A stretch of DNA of 52,376 bases, from assembly GCA_022819605.1 (NCBI GenBank), contig JAJEGW010000090.1:1-52376 (forward strand). Direction: 5' to 3'. The DNA is from Silicimonas sp. (GTDB lineage Bacteria; Pseudomonadota; Alphaproteobacteria; Rhodobacterales; Rhodobacteraceae). The notes beneath the pieces are model-generated. The model was not told the origin of the DNA. It searched no databases and saw only the letters and a list, made by a program, of their open reading frames with translations. The position numbers were made by a program, and so were the translations under genes. Shown piece after piece: positions 44,019 through 52,376 of this stretch. Position 1 is the first letter of the stretch. Each line of letters begins with the position of its first letter.

Positions 44019-46301
44019 ATGCCTGACGACCAGCGCGAGACCGTTCTCCGGCAAGCGGCGCTTGAATATCACGAGCTGCCCAAGCCCGGCAAACTGGAGA
44101 TCCGTGCCACCAAGCCGCTCTCCAGCGGGCGCGACCTCGCCCGCGCCTACAGCCCGGGCGTCGCGGAAGCCTGCCTGGAAATCAAGGCCGATCCGATGAA
44201 CGCTTGCCGATTCACGGCGCGCGCGAACCAGGTAGCCGTGGTCACAAACGGATCGGCAGTGCTCGGACTTGGCAATATCGGCGGACTTGCCGCCAAGCCG
44301 GTGATGGAAGGCAAGGCGGTCTTGTTCAAGAAGTTTGCAAACATCGACTGCTTCGACATCGAAGTGGACGAAAGCGATCCCGAGCGCCTTGCGGAGATCG
44401 TCTGTGCGCTCGAGCCGACCTTCGGCGCAATCAATCTTGAGGACATCAGGGCACCGGACTGCTTCGTCGTCGAGCGCATATGCGCCGAACGGATGAACAT
44501 CCCCGTGTTCCACGACGACCAGCACGGCACGGCCATCGTCGTGGGCGCTGCCGCAACCAACGCGCTCCACGTTGCAGGAAAGGCGTTCGAGGACATCAAG
44601 GTGGTCTCGACTGGCGGTGGAGCAGCCGGAATCGCCTGCCTGAACATGCTCCTCAAGCTGGGCGTGAAACGCGAGAACATCTGGCTCTGCGACCTGGAGG
44701 GGCTGGTACACGAAGGGCGCAAGTCAGACATGACGCCGCAAAAGGAGGAATTCGCGCAGCCGGGCGGGCCGAGTGCGCTGAACGACGTCATTGTTGGAAC
44801 TGACCTTTTCCTGGGCCTGTCAGGTCCCGGGGTTCTCTCGAAGGACATGGTCTGCAAGATGTCCGAGCCGCCCATCATCTTCGCGCTGGCCAACCCGGTA
44901 CCCGAGATCATGCCTGACGAGGTGCGGGAAGTTGCGCCGAACGCGATCATTGCCACCGGTCGCTCAGACGTTCCCAATCAGGTGAACAACGTGCTTTGCT
45001 TCCCATTCATTTTTCGGGGTGCACTCGATGTCGGCGCGACCACGATCAACGACGAGATGAAGCTGGCATGCGTTGATGGAATCGCTCGCCTTGCGCGCAC
45101 GACCACAAGCGCCGAGGCGGCCGCCGCCTACAAGGGCGAAGAACTGACGTTCGGGCGCAACTATCTCATTCCCAAGCCGTTCGATCCACGCCTCATGCGA
45201 GTGGTGGCTTCTGCTGTAGCCCAGGCCGCAATGGACACCGGAGTTGCCACTCGGCCGATCAAGGACATGGACGCCTATCACCACAAGCTGAATGCGACCG
45301 TCTACAGGTCGACGATGATCATGCGGCCGGTATTCGAGGCGGCCGCAACCGCGAACCGACGCATCGTGTTTGCAGAAGGCGAGAACGAACGCGTGCTGCG
45401 CGCCGCCACGGCCATGATCGAGGAGATGTCGGACACCCCCATCCTCATCGGACGTCCGGAGGTCGTGGAAAGCCGGATCGAACGGCTCGGGCTGCCAATC
45501 CGGCTTGGCGAGAACTTCGATCTTGTGAACCCGGAAAGCGATCCCCGGTATCGCGACTACTGGACCACATATCACGCGCTTCTCGAGCGTCGCGGCGTGA
45601 CGCCGGAACTTGCCCGGGCCATCATGCGCACGAACACGACCGCCATCGGCGCGGTCATGGTGCACAGGCAGGAAGCCGACAGCATGATCTGCGGCGTATT
45701 CGGGCAGTATCACTGGCACCTGCGATACGTGAGCGAGGTTCTTGGAAGGGACGGGCTTCACCCGGTCGGGGCGCTCAGCCTCGTGATTCTCGAAGACGGT
45801 CCGCTGTTCGTGGCCGACACGCATGTGCATCCCGAACCCACGCCTGAACAGATCGCCGAAGTCGTCCTAGGCGCCGCAAGGCATGTGCGCCGGTTCGGTC
45901 ACGAGCCGAAAGTCGCGCTCTGCAGCCACAGCCAATTCGGAAACCTTGACTGCGACACAGGCGAGCGGATGCGCAAGGCGATCAAGATCCTTGATGCCGA
46001 ACCGCGCGACTTCGAATACGAGGGCGAGATGCATACCGACACGGCGCTCGACGTGACGATCCGCGAGCGAATCATGCCGCACGCGCGGTTCGACGGACCG
46101 GCCAACGTGCTCATCTTCGCGAATCTCGATGCGGCGTCCGCCGTGCGGAACATTCTCAAGATGAAGGCAGGCGGGCTTGAAGTCGGCCCGATCCTGATGG
46201 GCATGGGCAATCGAGCGCACATCGTCACGCCATCGGTGACGGCGCGTGGTCTTCTGAATACAAGCGCGCTGGCAGGAACTCCCGTCGCGCAATATGGTTG
46301 A
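44019..46301 (+). CDS. maeB: NADP-dependent malic enzyme with phosphotransacetylase-like domain
   Basis: This 760-aa MaeB type decarboxylates malate to pyruvate. Residues ~1-430 are the malic enzyme, with YSPGVAEAC, KPVMEGKAVLFKKFA (catalytic Lys), the metal site HDDQHGTAI, and nucleotide loop VVSTGGGAAGIACL. Residues ~430-755 are a PTA-like domain that in known members is regulatory (acetyl-CoA sensitive) and not catalytic. A ggagg box lies 6 nt before the ATG. Confidence 0.95.
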   Translation: MPDDQRETVLRQAALEYHELPKPGKLEIRATKPLSSGRDLARAYSPGVAEACLEIKADPMNACRFTARANQVAVVTNGSAVLGLGNIGGLAAKPVMEGKAVLFKKFANIDCFDIEVDESDPERLAEIVCALEPTFGAINLEDIRAPDCFVVERICAERMNIPVFHDDQHGTAIVVGAAATNALHVAGKAFEDIKVVSTGGGAAGIACLNMLLKLGVKRENIWLCDLEGLVHEGRKSDMTPQKEEFAQPGGPSALNDVIVGTDLFLGLSGPGVLSKDMVCKMSEPPIIFALANPVPEIMPDEVREVAPNAIIATGRSDVPNQVNNVLCFPFIFRGALDVGATTINDEMKLACVDGIARLARTTTSAEAAAAYKGEELTFGRNYLIPKPFDPRLMRVVASAVAQAAMDTGVATRPIKDMDAYHHKLNATVYRSTMIMRPVFEAAATANRRIVFAEGENERVLRAATAMIEEMSDTPILIGRPEVVESRIERLGLPIRLGENFDLVNPESDPRYRDYWTTYHALLERRGVTPELARAIMRTNTTAIGAVMVHRQEADSMICGVFGQYHWHLRYVSEVLGRDGLHPVGALSLVILEDGPLFVADTHVHPEPTPEQIAEVVLGAARHVRRFGHEPKVALCSHSQFGNLDCDTGERMRKAIKILDAEPRDFEYEGEMHTDTALDVTIRERIMPHARFDGPANVLIFANLDAASAVRNILKMKAGGLEVGPILMGMGNRAHIVTPSVTARGLLNTSALAGTPVAQYG

Positions 46302-46399
46302 ACCAGCGGTTGCCCAAGCGCGACAATTGAGTGTCTGGACATCCGCCACCGATTTGCACATGCGCGGGGCATGCAAACATTGGCTGGAAGGAGCGGATC

Positions 46400-48295
46400 A
46401 TGGGGTACAAAGAGGTCTACGCGTCATGGAAGTCTGACCCCGAGGCTTTCTGGCTGAATGCCGCAGATGCCATCGACTGGGACCGCAAGCCGACGCGCGC
46501 GCTGAATGACGGCAATGCGCCACTCTACGAGTGGCTGGACGATGGACTGGTCAACACCTGCTGGAACGCCGTCGATCGGCATGTTGCGGCAGGCCGTGGC
46601 GACCAGGACGCAATTATCCACGACAGCCCGGTGACCGACACAAAGTCACGGATCACGTATGCCGAGCTACGGGACAGGGTGGCGCGGCTCGCCGGCGCGC
46701 TCGCATCAAAGGGCGTGTCCAAGGGCGATCGCGTTGTCATCTACATGCCCATGATCCCGGAAGCTCTTGTGGCGATGCTGGCTTGCGCCCGGATCGGCGC
46801 CATCCATTCGGTCATCTTCGGGGGATTTGCAGCCAACGAACTTGCCGTCCGAATCGACGATGCCACGCCAAAGGCCGTCATTGCAGGTTCGTGCGGAATC
46901 GAGCCGGGCCGCGTCGTCGAGTACAAGCCCCTTCTCGACGCCGCGATCGAACTTGCAAGGCACACGCCCGAGTTTTGCGTGATCTTCCAGCGCGAACAGG
47001 CGCGCGCCTCAATGATCGACGGTCGCGACCTGGACTGGAATGACGTGCAGGACGGCGTCACCCCGGCTAAGTGCGTTCCCGTGGAAGGCAGCCATCCGGC
47101 ATACATCCTCTATACGTCCGGAACGACCGGCGCCCCGAAGGGCGTCGTTCGCCCCACAGGCGGCCACCTCGTGGCCCTTAACTGGACCATGAAGAACATT
47201 TATGACGCAGATCCGGGCGACGTGTTCTGGGCTGCATCAGACGTCGGCTGGGTCGTGGGTCATTCCTACATCTGCTACGCACCGCTGATCCACGGCAACA
47301 CGACAATCGTGTTCGAGGGCAAGCCCGTCGGCACGCCGGACGCAGGAACGTTCTGGCGCGTCATCCAGGAGCACGGCGTCAAGGTCCTCTTTACCGCGCC
47401 TACGGCGTTTCGTGCCATCAAGCGGGCGGACCCGAATGGCGACCTGATCCAGGACTACGACCTTTCGGGGCTCAAGATCCTGTTTCTCGCCGGCGAACGC
47501 GCTGATCCCGACACGATCGAATGGGCTCGCAAGCACCTGGGCGTCCCGGTCATCGACCACTGGTGGCAGACCGAAACCGGCTATTCCATTGCGGCGAACC
47601 CGATGGGAATCGAACCTTTGCCAGTGAAGAATGGCTCACCGTCCGTCGCCATGCCGGGCTACGACGTGCAGATTCTCGACGAAGGCGGACAACCCGTGGA
47701 ACCGGGTGAACTTGGCGCGATCGCGGTCAAGCTTCCATTGCCGCCGGGCACGCTCACCACGCTCTGGAATGCGGAGGCACGGTTCAGGAAGAGCTACCTC
47801 GAACAGTTCCCCGGATTTTACGAAACCGGCGATGCGGGATTCGTCGACGAGGACGGATACCTCTACATCATGGCGCGGACCGATGACGTGATCAACGTTG
47901 CGGGCCACCGGCTGTCCACCGGGGGCATGGAGGAGGTGCTCGCGGCCCATCCCGACGTCGCCGAGTGCGCCGTCATTGGCGTGACGGACCAGCTCAAGGG
48001 ACAGTTGCCGCTGGGCTTCCTCTGCACGAATGCCGGAACATCTCGCCCGGACGAAGATATCGTCAACGAATGCGTCAAGCTTGTGCGCGACCGGATCGGG
48101 CCCGTTGCAGCCTTTCGGCACGCTGTCGTGGTCGATCGCTTGCCCAAGACCCGCTCAGGCAAGATCCTGCGAGGGGTGATGGTCAAGATTGCCGATGGCG
48201 AAGACTTCAAGATGCCGGCGACGATCGACGACCCGGCCATCCTGGACGAGATTCGGGAAGCTCTGACGACCTTGGGATATGCCAAAGGCCAATGA
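46400..48295 (+). CDS. prpE: Propionyl-CoA synthetase
   Basis: This 631-aa acyl-CoA synthetase activates propionate. Core motifs are YTSGTTGAPKG (from residue 238), WWQTETG, YETGDAG, and the acetylatable Lys588 in KTRSGKILRG. The MGYKEVYASWKSDPEAFW start and overall length fit PrpE better than acetyl-CoA synthetase. ATG 46400 has a ggaagga box; upstream frame is not conserved. Other propionate genes (prpB, prpC) are not in the window. Confidence 0.92.
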   Translation: MGYKEVYASWKSDPEAFWLNAADAIDWDRKPTRALNDGNAPLYEWLDDGLVNTCWNAVDRHVAAGRGDQDAIIHDSPVTDTKSRITYAELRDRVARLAGALASKGVSKGDRVVIYMPMIPEALVAMLACARIGAIHSVIFGGFAANELAVRIDDATPKAVIAGSCGIEPGRVVEYKPLLDAAIELARHTPEFCVIFQREQARASMIDGRDLDWNDVQDGVTPAKCVPVEGSHPAYILYTSGTTGAPKGVVRPTGGHLVALNWTMKNIYDADPGDVFWAASDVGWVVGHSYICYAPLIHGNTTIVFEGKPVGTPDAGTFWRVIQEHGVKVLFTAPTAFRAIKRADPNGDLIQDYDLSGLKILFLAGERADPDTIEWARKHLGVPVIDHWWQTETGYSIAANPMGIEPLPVKNGSPSVAMPGYDVQILDEGGQPVEPGELGAIAVKLPLPPGTLTTLWNAEARFRKSYLEQFPGFYETGDAGFVDEDGYLYIMARTDDVINVAGHRLSTGGMEEVLAAHPDVAECAVIGVTDQLKGQLPLGFLCTNAGTSRPDEDIVNECVKLVRDRIGPVAAFRHAVVVDRLPKTRSGKILRGVMVKIADGEDFKMPATIDDPAILDEIREALTTLGYAKGQ

Positions 48296-48365
48296 GTCGC
48301 GACGCCGGTTGCCGATCACGCTGGAAACGTCATTCTCCGCACGGCAAGTCCGGTGCCTGGCGCCG

Positions 48366-49133
48366 TCACACGAACTGCTCCCGAATCAAGCGCTCCTCCA
48401 GCCCGTGACCCGGATCAAAGAGGATCCTGTGACGAACGCCGGGTTCGCTTCGAACTTTGACGGCCGTGACATTCCGGACGGGCCGACCGTCCGCATCTGC
48501 CATCACCGGGCGTTTCGCGGGATTCAAGACGTCGAATCGCACGGTCGCCGTCTTCGGGAGCAAGGCGCCACGCCAGCGCCTTGGCCGGAACGGCGCCACG
48601 GCCGTCAAGGCCAGCACCTGCGACCCGATGGGCAATATCGGTCCATGCGCTGAGTAATTGTAGGCGGTGGAACCTGCTGGCGTGGACACCATAGCGCCGT
48701 CGCAAACAAGCTCCTTGAGCCGGGGCTTGCCGTCGACACTGATCTGCAGACGCGCCGCCTGTGACCCTTCACGCAGCAAGGACACTTCGTTGATCGCAAG
48801 CGCATCTTCCACGTTTCCGCCCGCAGTCTCTGCCCGCATGTGGAGCGGGTTGATCACGGCTTCCTCTGCTTCAAGAAGGCGCCCAAGCAGATCGTCCATA
48901 CTAAACTCGTTCATCAGGAAGCCGACGGTCCCCCGATGCATCCCGTAGACCGGCTTGTCCAAGGGCTGCACGTCCTTGAGCGTGTCCAGCATGAAACCGT
49001 CACCGCCAAGAGCCACGATCACGTCCGCCTCATCCGGCGGCGACTGCCCGAACCGCCTGACCAGGTCCGTCAGCGCCTCCTGCGCCACCTTCGCCTCGCT
49101 GGCGCGAAATGAAACTGCCCTTTCCGACTGCAT
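48366..49133 (-). CDS. nadK: NAD kinase
   Basis: This 255-aa kinase phosphorylates NAD to NADP. It carries GGDG at residues 43-46 (Asp45), INEVSLLR, and STPAGSTAYNYSAHGP. ATG 49133 is chosen because ggaggg lies immediately upstream; the frame extends 8 codons further without a site. Convergent with prpE and divergent from glyA. Confidence 0.93.
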   Translation of the reverse strand: MQSERAVSFRASEAKVAQEALTDLVRRFGQSPPDEADVIVALGGDGFMLDTLKDVQPLDKPVYGMHRGTVGFLMNEFSMDDLLGRLLEAEEAVINPLHMRAETAGGNVEDALAINEVSLLREGSQAARLQISVDGKPRLKELVCDGAMVSTPAGSTAYNYSAHGPILPIGSQVLALTAVAPFRPRRWRGALLPKTATVRFDVLNPAKRPVMADADGRPVRNVTAVKVRSEPGVRHRILFDPGHGLEERLIREQFV

Positions 49134-49296
49134 GATCCCTCCACTCTCTAATTGCACGATTGCCCGCGTCTCTCACAAACTCAAGACCTCGCATTCGCGA
49201 GACAGGACGCCGCATCGCTCCGATATGCCGGTTTCGACGCTTTCCGGGCCGCGTCATTCGATATAGAAACCGCCTTGTCTGCACGGGAGCGTCGTT

Positions 49297-50592
49297 ATGA
49301 ATGTCCAGCACCGCGACTCCGGGTTCTTTGCCGAAGCGCTTGAATCCCGCGATCCGGAACTCTTCGCAGCATTGCGCTCAGAACTCGGACGCCAGCGCGA
49401 CGAGATCGAACTGATCGCATCCGAGAACATCGTGTCGACTGCCGTGCTCGAAGCCCAGGGATCGGTGCTGACGAACAAGTATGCCGAGGGTTATCCCGGC
49501 AAGCGGTACTACGGCGGCTGCCAGTTCGTCGACGTTGCGGAGACGTTGGCCATCGAACGCGCCAAGGAGCTCTTTGGTGCGGGTTTCGCCAATGTCCAGC
49601 CGAATTCCGGCAGCCAGATGAACCAAGCAGTGTTCCTCGCGCTGCTTCAGCCTGGCGATACGTTCATGGGCCTGGACCTGAACTCGGGCGGGCACCTGAC
49701 CCACGGGTCGCCAGTCAACATGTCGGGCAAATGGTTCAACGTGGTCTCCTATGGCGTTCGCCAGCAGGATCACCTTCTCGACATGGACGAAGTCCGGACG
49801 CGTGCTTTGGAGCACAGACCGAAGCTGATTCTTGCCGGCGGCACGGCCTATTCGCGCACATGGGACTGGGCGGCCTTTCGGGAAATCGCGGACGAAATCG
49901 GTGCCTGGCTCCACGTGGACATGGCCCACATTGCCGGGCTTGTCGCCGGCGGCGCCCACGCCTCGCCGGTGCCGCATGCACATGTTGTCACGTCGACAAC
50001 GCACAAGTCGCTTCGCGGTCCCCGCGGCGGCCTGATCCTGAGCAATGACGAGGAGATCGCGCGAAAGATCAATTCGGCCGTCTTCCCCGGTCTCCAGGGC
50101 GGACCTCTGATGCACGTCATTGCGGCAAAGGCTGTGGCGTTTGGAGAAGCGCTCAGGCCGGAGTTCAAGGACTATGCAGCGGCGGTCGTTGCCAACGCGC
50201 GCGCCATGGCGGACGAGCTCATGAAGGGAGGAATCGACATCGTTTCCGGCGGGACCGATAACCACCTGATGCTGGCCGACCTGCGCCCCAAGGGCGTGAC
50301 AGGCAAGGCGACCGAGGCGGCCTTGGGCCGCGCGCATATCACGGCCAACAAGAACGGCGTGCCCTTCGATCCGGAAAAGCCCTTCGTGACCAGCGGCATT
50401 CGCCTCGGCACGCCGGCCGGCACGACGCGCGGGTTTGGCGAGGACGAGTTCCGTCAGATCGCGCGCTGGATTGTGGAGGTTGTGGACGGCCTGGCCGGCA
50501 ACGGCGAAAACGGCAATGACGATGTCGAATCCGGCGTCAAGCGTGAGGTCGCCCGCCTCTGCAACGCGTTCCCGCTTTATCCTGGCCTCTGA
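49297..50592 (+). CDS. glyA: Serine hydroxymethyltransferase
   Basis: This 431-aa PLP enzyme makes glycine and methylene-tetrahydrofolate from serine. Family blocks are [35 protein letters not shown], and PLP-Lys237 in [12 protein letters not shown]. Length is standard. A TATAGA box lies about 35 nt upstream. Confidence 0.97.
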   Translation: MNVQHRDSGFFAEALESRDPELFAALRSELGRQRDEIELIASENIVSTAVLEAQGSVLTNKYAEGYPGKRYYGGCQFVDVAETLAIERAKELFGAGFANVQPNSGSQMNQAVFLALLQPGDTFMGLDLNSGGHLTHGSPVNMSGKWFNVVSYGVRQQDHLLDMDEVRTRALEHRPKLILAGGTAYSRTWDWAAFREIADEIGAWLHVDMAHIAGLVAGGAHASPVPHAHVVTSTTHKSLRGPRGGLILSNDEEIARKINSAVFPGLQGGPLMHVIAAKAVAFGEALRPEFKDYAAAVVANARAMADELMKGGIDIVSGGTDNHLMLADLRPKGVTGKATEAALGRAHITANKNGVPFDPEKPFVTSGIRLGTPAGTTRGFGEDEFRQIARWIVEVVDGLAGNGENGNDDVESGVKREVARLCNAFPLYPGL

Positions 50593-50708
50593 CGTTCGGG
50601 CGTCCCAAGAGTCCCCAGTGCCTCGTGGGTTTCAACTGCCTGTCATCTCGAAATTCGAAGCAGCGTTACCTACTTGTGAAAAACACCATTGCAAATCTGA
50701 CGTTCCGC

Positions 50709-50774
50709 GACTTGCTTGTCCCGGGAAAAGGCAAGTCCAAATGGCTTGACGTCTTGCTTGCGTCAAATTACGAG
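50709..50774 (+). promoter_or_regulatory. Likely promoter region of tRNA-Met with two dyads
   Basis: A TTGACG -35 (50746-50751) is followed after 17 nt by TACGAG (50769-50774), 13 nt before the tRNA. TTGACG also pairs with CGTCAA (50761-50766) as a 6-bp inverted repeat. A second dyad, GACTTGC/GCAAGTC, lies at 50709-50715 and 50731-50737. Confidence 0.4.
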
Positions 50775-50787
50775 TGCCGTCTCCTGT

Positions 50788-50864
50788 GGCGGAGTAGCTC
50801 AGTTGGTCAGAGCAGAGGAATCATAATCCTTGTGTCGGGGGTTCAAGTCCCTCCTCCGCTACCA
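50788..50864 (+). tRNA. tRNA-Met (anticodon CAT, elongator type)
   Basis: 77 nt with encoded CCA. The acceptor stem GGCGGAG pairs with CTCCGCT (G-T at the first pair), the D-arm is TAGCTCAGTTGG, the anticodon loop is AT-CAT-AA, and the T-arm is GGTTCAAGTCC. The first acceptor pair and the general sequence fit elongator Met rather than initiator. A tRNA-Ile with modified CAT cannot be fully excluded. Confidence 0.92.
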
Positions 50865-51002
50865 GATCCCTATTGATACCTGCATTGCGCCGCGCGACGA
50901 TGCGAACCCGTTTGCGAATTGCCTCACGCAAAACGTTACTTTCGATGAAACCGTAATCTCATCAAGAATGTTACCCAAACCGATTGTCTTGGGGGCGGAA
51001 GA

Positions 51003-51163
51003 ATGAGGAAACTGGGCATGTCAGCACGAGGCCAAATTCTTGAGGTCTCGCGCCAGCGCTACCGAGACGGGGAGCGCTCGGGGAAGTCTCAGATCCTCGA
51101 CTAGTTCGTATCGGTGAAGCGTATCACCGCAAGCATGCGGTCCGCCTGCTTAGGGGCTCGTGA
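51003..51163 (+). pseudogene. N-terminal remnant of an integrase-type transposase
   Basis: ATG 51003 opens a 33-codon frame (RGQILEVSRQRYRDGERSGK, then SQILD) ending in TAG at 51102. The reading continues in another frame as AYHRKHAVRLL. Together these match the conserved start of a widespread DDE transposase type (RYR.A.R..K..ILDEF....GYHRKHAIRLL). An in-frame stop and a frameshift show that it is dead. Family name is from memory, not from a search. Confidence 0.6.
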
Positions 51164-51189
51164 CGATCGACCGCAACAGGGGGGTCGGG

Positions 51190-51622
51190 AACGCCGTACC
51201 CGCAACTGCATACGACTTTCGACGTGAGCGGCGACGGGATTCCCCTTGGGCGTTGTCAGCCTCGAGTTCGACGCCCCGGACGGCGGTCCCGACCAGGGAC
51301 GTCCGGTCGAGGAGAGCAAGATCAGGCGGTGGCTGCGCGGCCTGCACAACAGCATCGCGGCGGCGAAGGAACTGGACGAGGTGAAGGCCGTCGCAGTGAT
51401 GGATCGCGAAGGGGACGTGTTCGACGTTTTCCTCGAATATTGTGCTGCGGCTGCCGCCGACAGGCGCTGCTGGTGGGGGCGCGGCATGACTGCGGCTACG
51501 GCTCGTCGGCATCCCCGGCGTCGTCCAAGACCGGCCACATGGTGGCGCCCTACAATATCGCTAACCAAATCGAGAGCAGGCTGATCCAATCGCTGAATTG
51601 GACATCGAAGCAAGAGGTCTAG
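51190..51622 (+). pseudogene. Frameshifted IS4/Tn5-type transposase remnant
   Basis: Three plus frames together rebuild the middle of an IS4-family DDE transposase. The first reads LHTTFDVSGDGIPLG; the second reads GVVSLEFDAP, then ESKIRRWLRGLHNSIAAAKE, then VAVMDREGDVFDVF with the DREGD metal Asp block; the third reads ALLVGARHDCGYG. At least two frameshifts separate them, near 51250 and 51470. N- and C-terminal parts including the last catalytic Glu region are missing. Confidence 0.7.
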
Positions 51623-51983
51623 CGACCATGCCGCCGTTCTGTCCTCGGCAAGCACGAGCTATCCCGATCTTACCTTCGCCGAAGTGGCGAATTTCGAGGT
51701 TCGCCTGATCGATCGGCCCGATGAATCCTGTCACGGCACCAGCGAGCTCTCACAATGCCCAACCGGGGCAGCGATCCCGAACTTACTGTTCGACGCTTTC
51801 GGCGCAAGGGTTCGACGGTTCCCGCTGACACTTGAGCGGGTTACGGCTGCGACAGACTCCTGAGACGGACTGCAGCCTCTCCGAGCCGCTGTTCCTGTTT
51901 GCGACGTGCTGGCGGATGCGTAGCAGAAACTGACTAGGCGACCACGTGTAATTGTCTTGGTCCAGTCACTGAACACATGAGAG

Positions 51984-51997
51984 GATGCAATTGCATC
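51984..51997. repeat. 14-bp perfect palindrome upstream of the PQQ dehydrogenase
   Basis: GATGCAATTGCATC is fully symmetric and lies 162 nt upstream of the dehydrogenase start, in otherwise gene-free DNA. It could be an operator. Confidence 0.4.
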
Positions 51998-52159
51998 GAA
52001 ACGGTCTTGGAAGGCCGATGGTGCATTGCGTTGCGCGTCGACGCTGGGGAGCTTGCGCCGACATCTGCGACTTCAATGGAGGAGTTCAGTTCAGGACGCG
52101 GCCTCAAACGATGAAGCACACTTCTGGGGCAGCGCTGCTGGCAAAGGAGGAGATATAAC

Positions 52160-52376
52160 ATGCTCATCAACCAACGGAAAGGAATCGTATTTTTGACGGC
52201 GATTGCCTTGGGCCTGTCCACCCAAGCGGTCGTTGCGCAGGACAACCCAATCGACAATGTCACACCCGTGACCGACGAAATGCTCCTGAACCCGCCGGAC
52301 GGCGACTGGTTGATGTGGCGGCGGACATACGACGGTTGGGGCTACAGCCCGCTCGATCAGATCAACAAGGAAAACG
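52160..52376 (+). CDS. PQQ-dependent alcohol dehydrogenase, N-terminal part (cut by window end)
   Basis: The frame starts at ATG 52160 behind an excellent aaaggagga box (8-nt spacing) and stays open to the window end, giving 72 codons. The product starts with a Sec signal peptide (hydrophobic residues ~9-20, cleavage after VVA at residue ~26). The mature start matches quinoprotein methanol/ethanol dehydrogenases: LLNPPDGDWLMWRR, then GYSPLDQIN. Such enzymes oxidise alcohols in the periplasm with PQQ and Ca or a lanthanide. The metal-choosing residue is beyond the window, so XoxF-type and Ca-type cannot be separated. Confidence 0.85.
   Translation, partial: MLINQRKGIVFLTAIALGLSTQAVVAQDNPIDNVTPVTDEMLLNPPDGDWLMWRRTYDGWGYSPLDQINKEN

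Larger units (their letters stand above)
50865..52159. other. Long transposon-scarred stretch before the PQQ dehydrogenase
   Basis: Nearly 1.3 kb. Two broken transposases lie at 51003-51163 and 51190-51622. From 51623 to 52159 I find no gene, only an open plus frame ending at 51863 with some protein-like residues (LTFAEVANFEVRLIDRPDES), and a 14-bp palindrome at 51984-51997. Confidence 0.55.

Noticed and set aside
52019..52034. Sigma54-like TGG...TTGC promoter before the PQQ dehydrogenase
   Set aside because: The spacing between GG and GC is one base too long for the strict -24/-12 requirement.
1..52376. CRISPR arrays, rRNA genes, prophage or an intact IS
   Set aside because: No regularly spaced repeats, no rRNA-like sequence and no complete transposase with ends were seen.

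Overview
The window is a GC-rich (roughly 60%) chromosomal segment of an alphaproteobacterium. Gene order and protein types point to a Rhodobacterales-like lineage: dacC-type gene, tmk, holB, tatD and an MBL hydrolase in one overlapping run; ihfB, a LapA-like gene and trpF in another; ileS beside ogt; and cdd-deoA-deoB-upp. The taxonomic call is an inference from gene content, since no rRNA is present. Genes are densely packed in short operons with ATGA overlaps. They are separated by unusually long gene-free stretches, several of which hold decayed insertion-sequence fragments.

Layout. 1-5.3 kb: a plus-strand operon of a kynureninase-like PLP domain read in frame into a cyclase (kynurenine-formamidase-type) domain, then a two-subunit indolepyruvate:ferredoxin-oxidoreductase-like enzyme. 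5.5-6.1 kb: an ABM-domain monooxygenase and tRNA-Ser on the minus strand. 6.5-12 kb: the DD-carboxypeptidase/tmk/holB/tatD/MBL run and an AEC transporter. 12.5-16.8 kb: a beta-propeller protein, a Gfo/Idh/MocA oxidoreductase, truA, and a PIN/Phd toxin-antitoxin pair with a visible operator. 17-26 kb: hemF, ileS, ogt, a GFA protein, a class A penicillin-binding protein, trpF, a LapA-like gene and ihfB. 26.4-28.5 kb: a HIT protein, a Doc-type toxin-antitoxin pair with an AT-rich palindromic promoter, an inverted-repeat-bounded non-coding segment, and a small zinc protein. 28.6-32.7 kb: ilvD diverging from accD-folC, followed by an IS91-type transposase remnant. 33.3-36.2 kb: an SDR, an ACAD10/11-type acyl-CoA dehydrogenase and an APH-type kinase, a cassette resembling the core of 4-hydroxyacid (levulinate) catabolism. 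36.4-43.8 kb: an aromatic aminotransferase, a GNAT, a sulfurtransferase, an unknown membrane protein and pyrimidine-nucleoside salvage genes. 44-50.9 kb: malic enzyme with a PTA-like domain, propionyl-CoA synthetase, NAD kinase, glyA and tRNA-Met. 50.9-52.4 kb: two broken transposases, a gene-free stretch, and the start of a PQQ-dependent alcohol dehydrogenase cut by the window edge.

Most of the window is core metabolism. The parts most worth a second look are the left-edge fusion and its oxidoreductase partners, the SDR/ACAD/kinase cassette next to an IS91 scar, the inverted-repeat element downstream of the Doc module, and the transposon graveyard in front of the PQQ dehydrogenase. No rRNA, CRISPR array, prophage or intact insertion sequence was seen.
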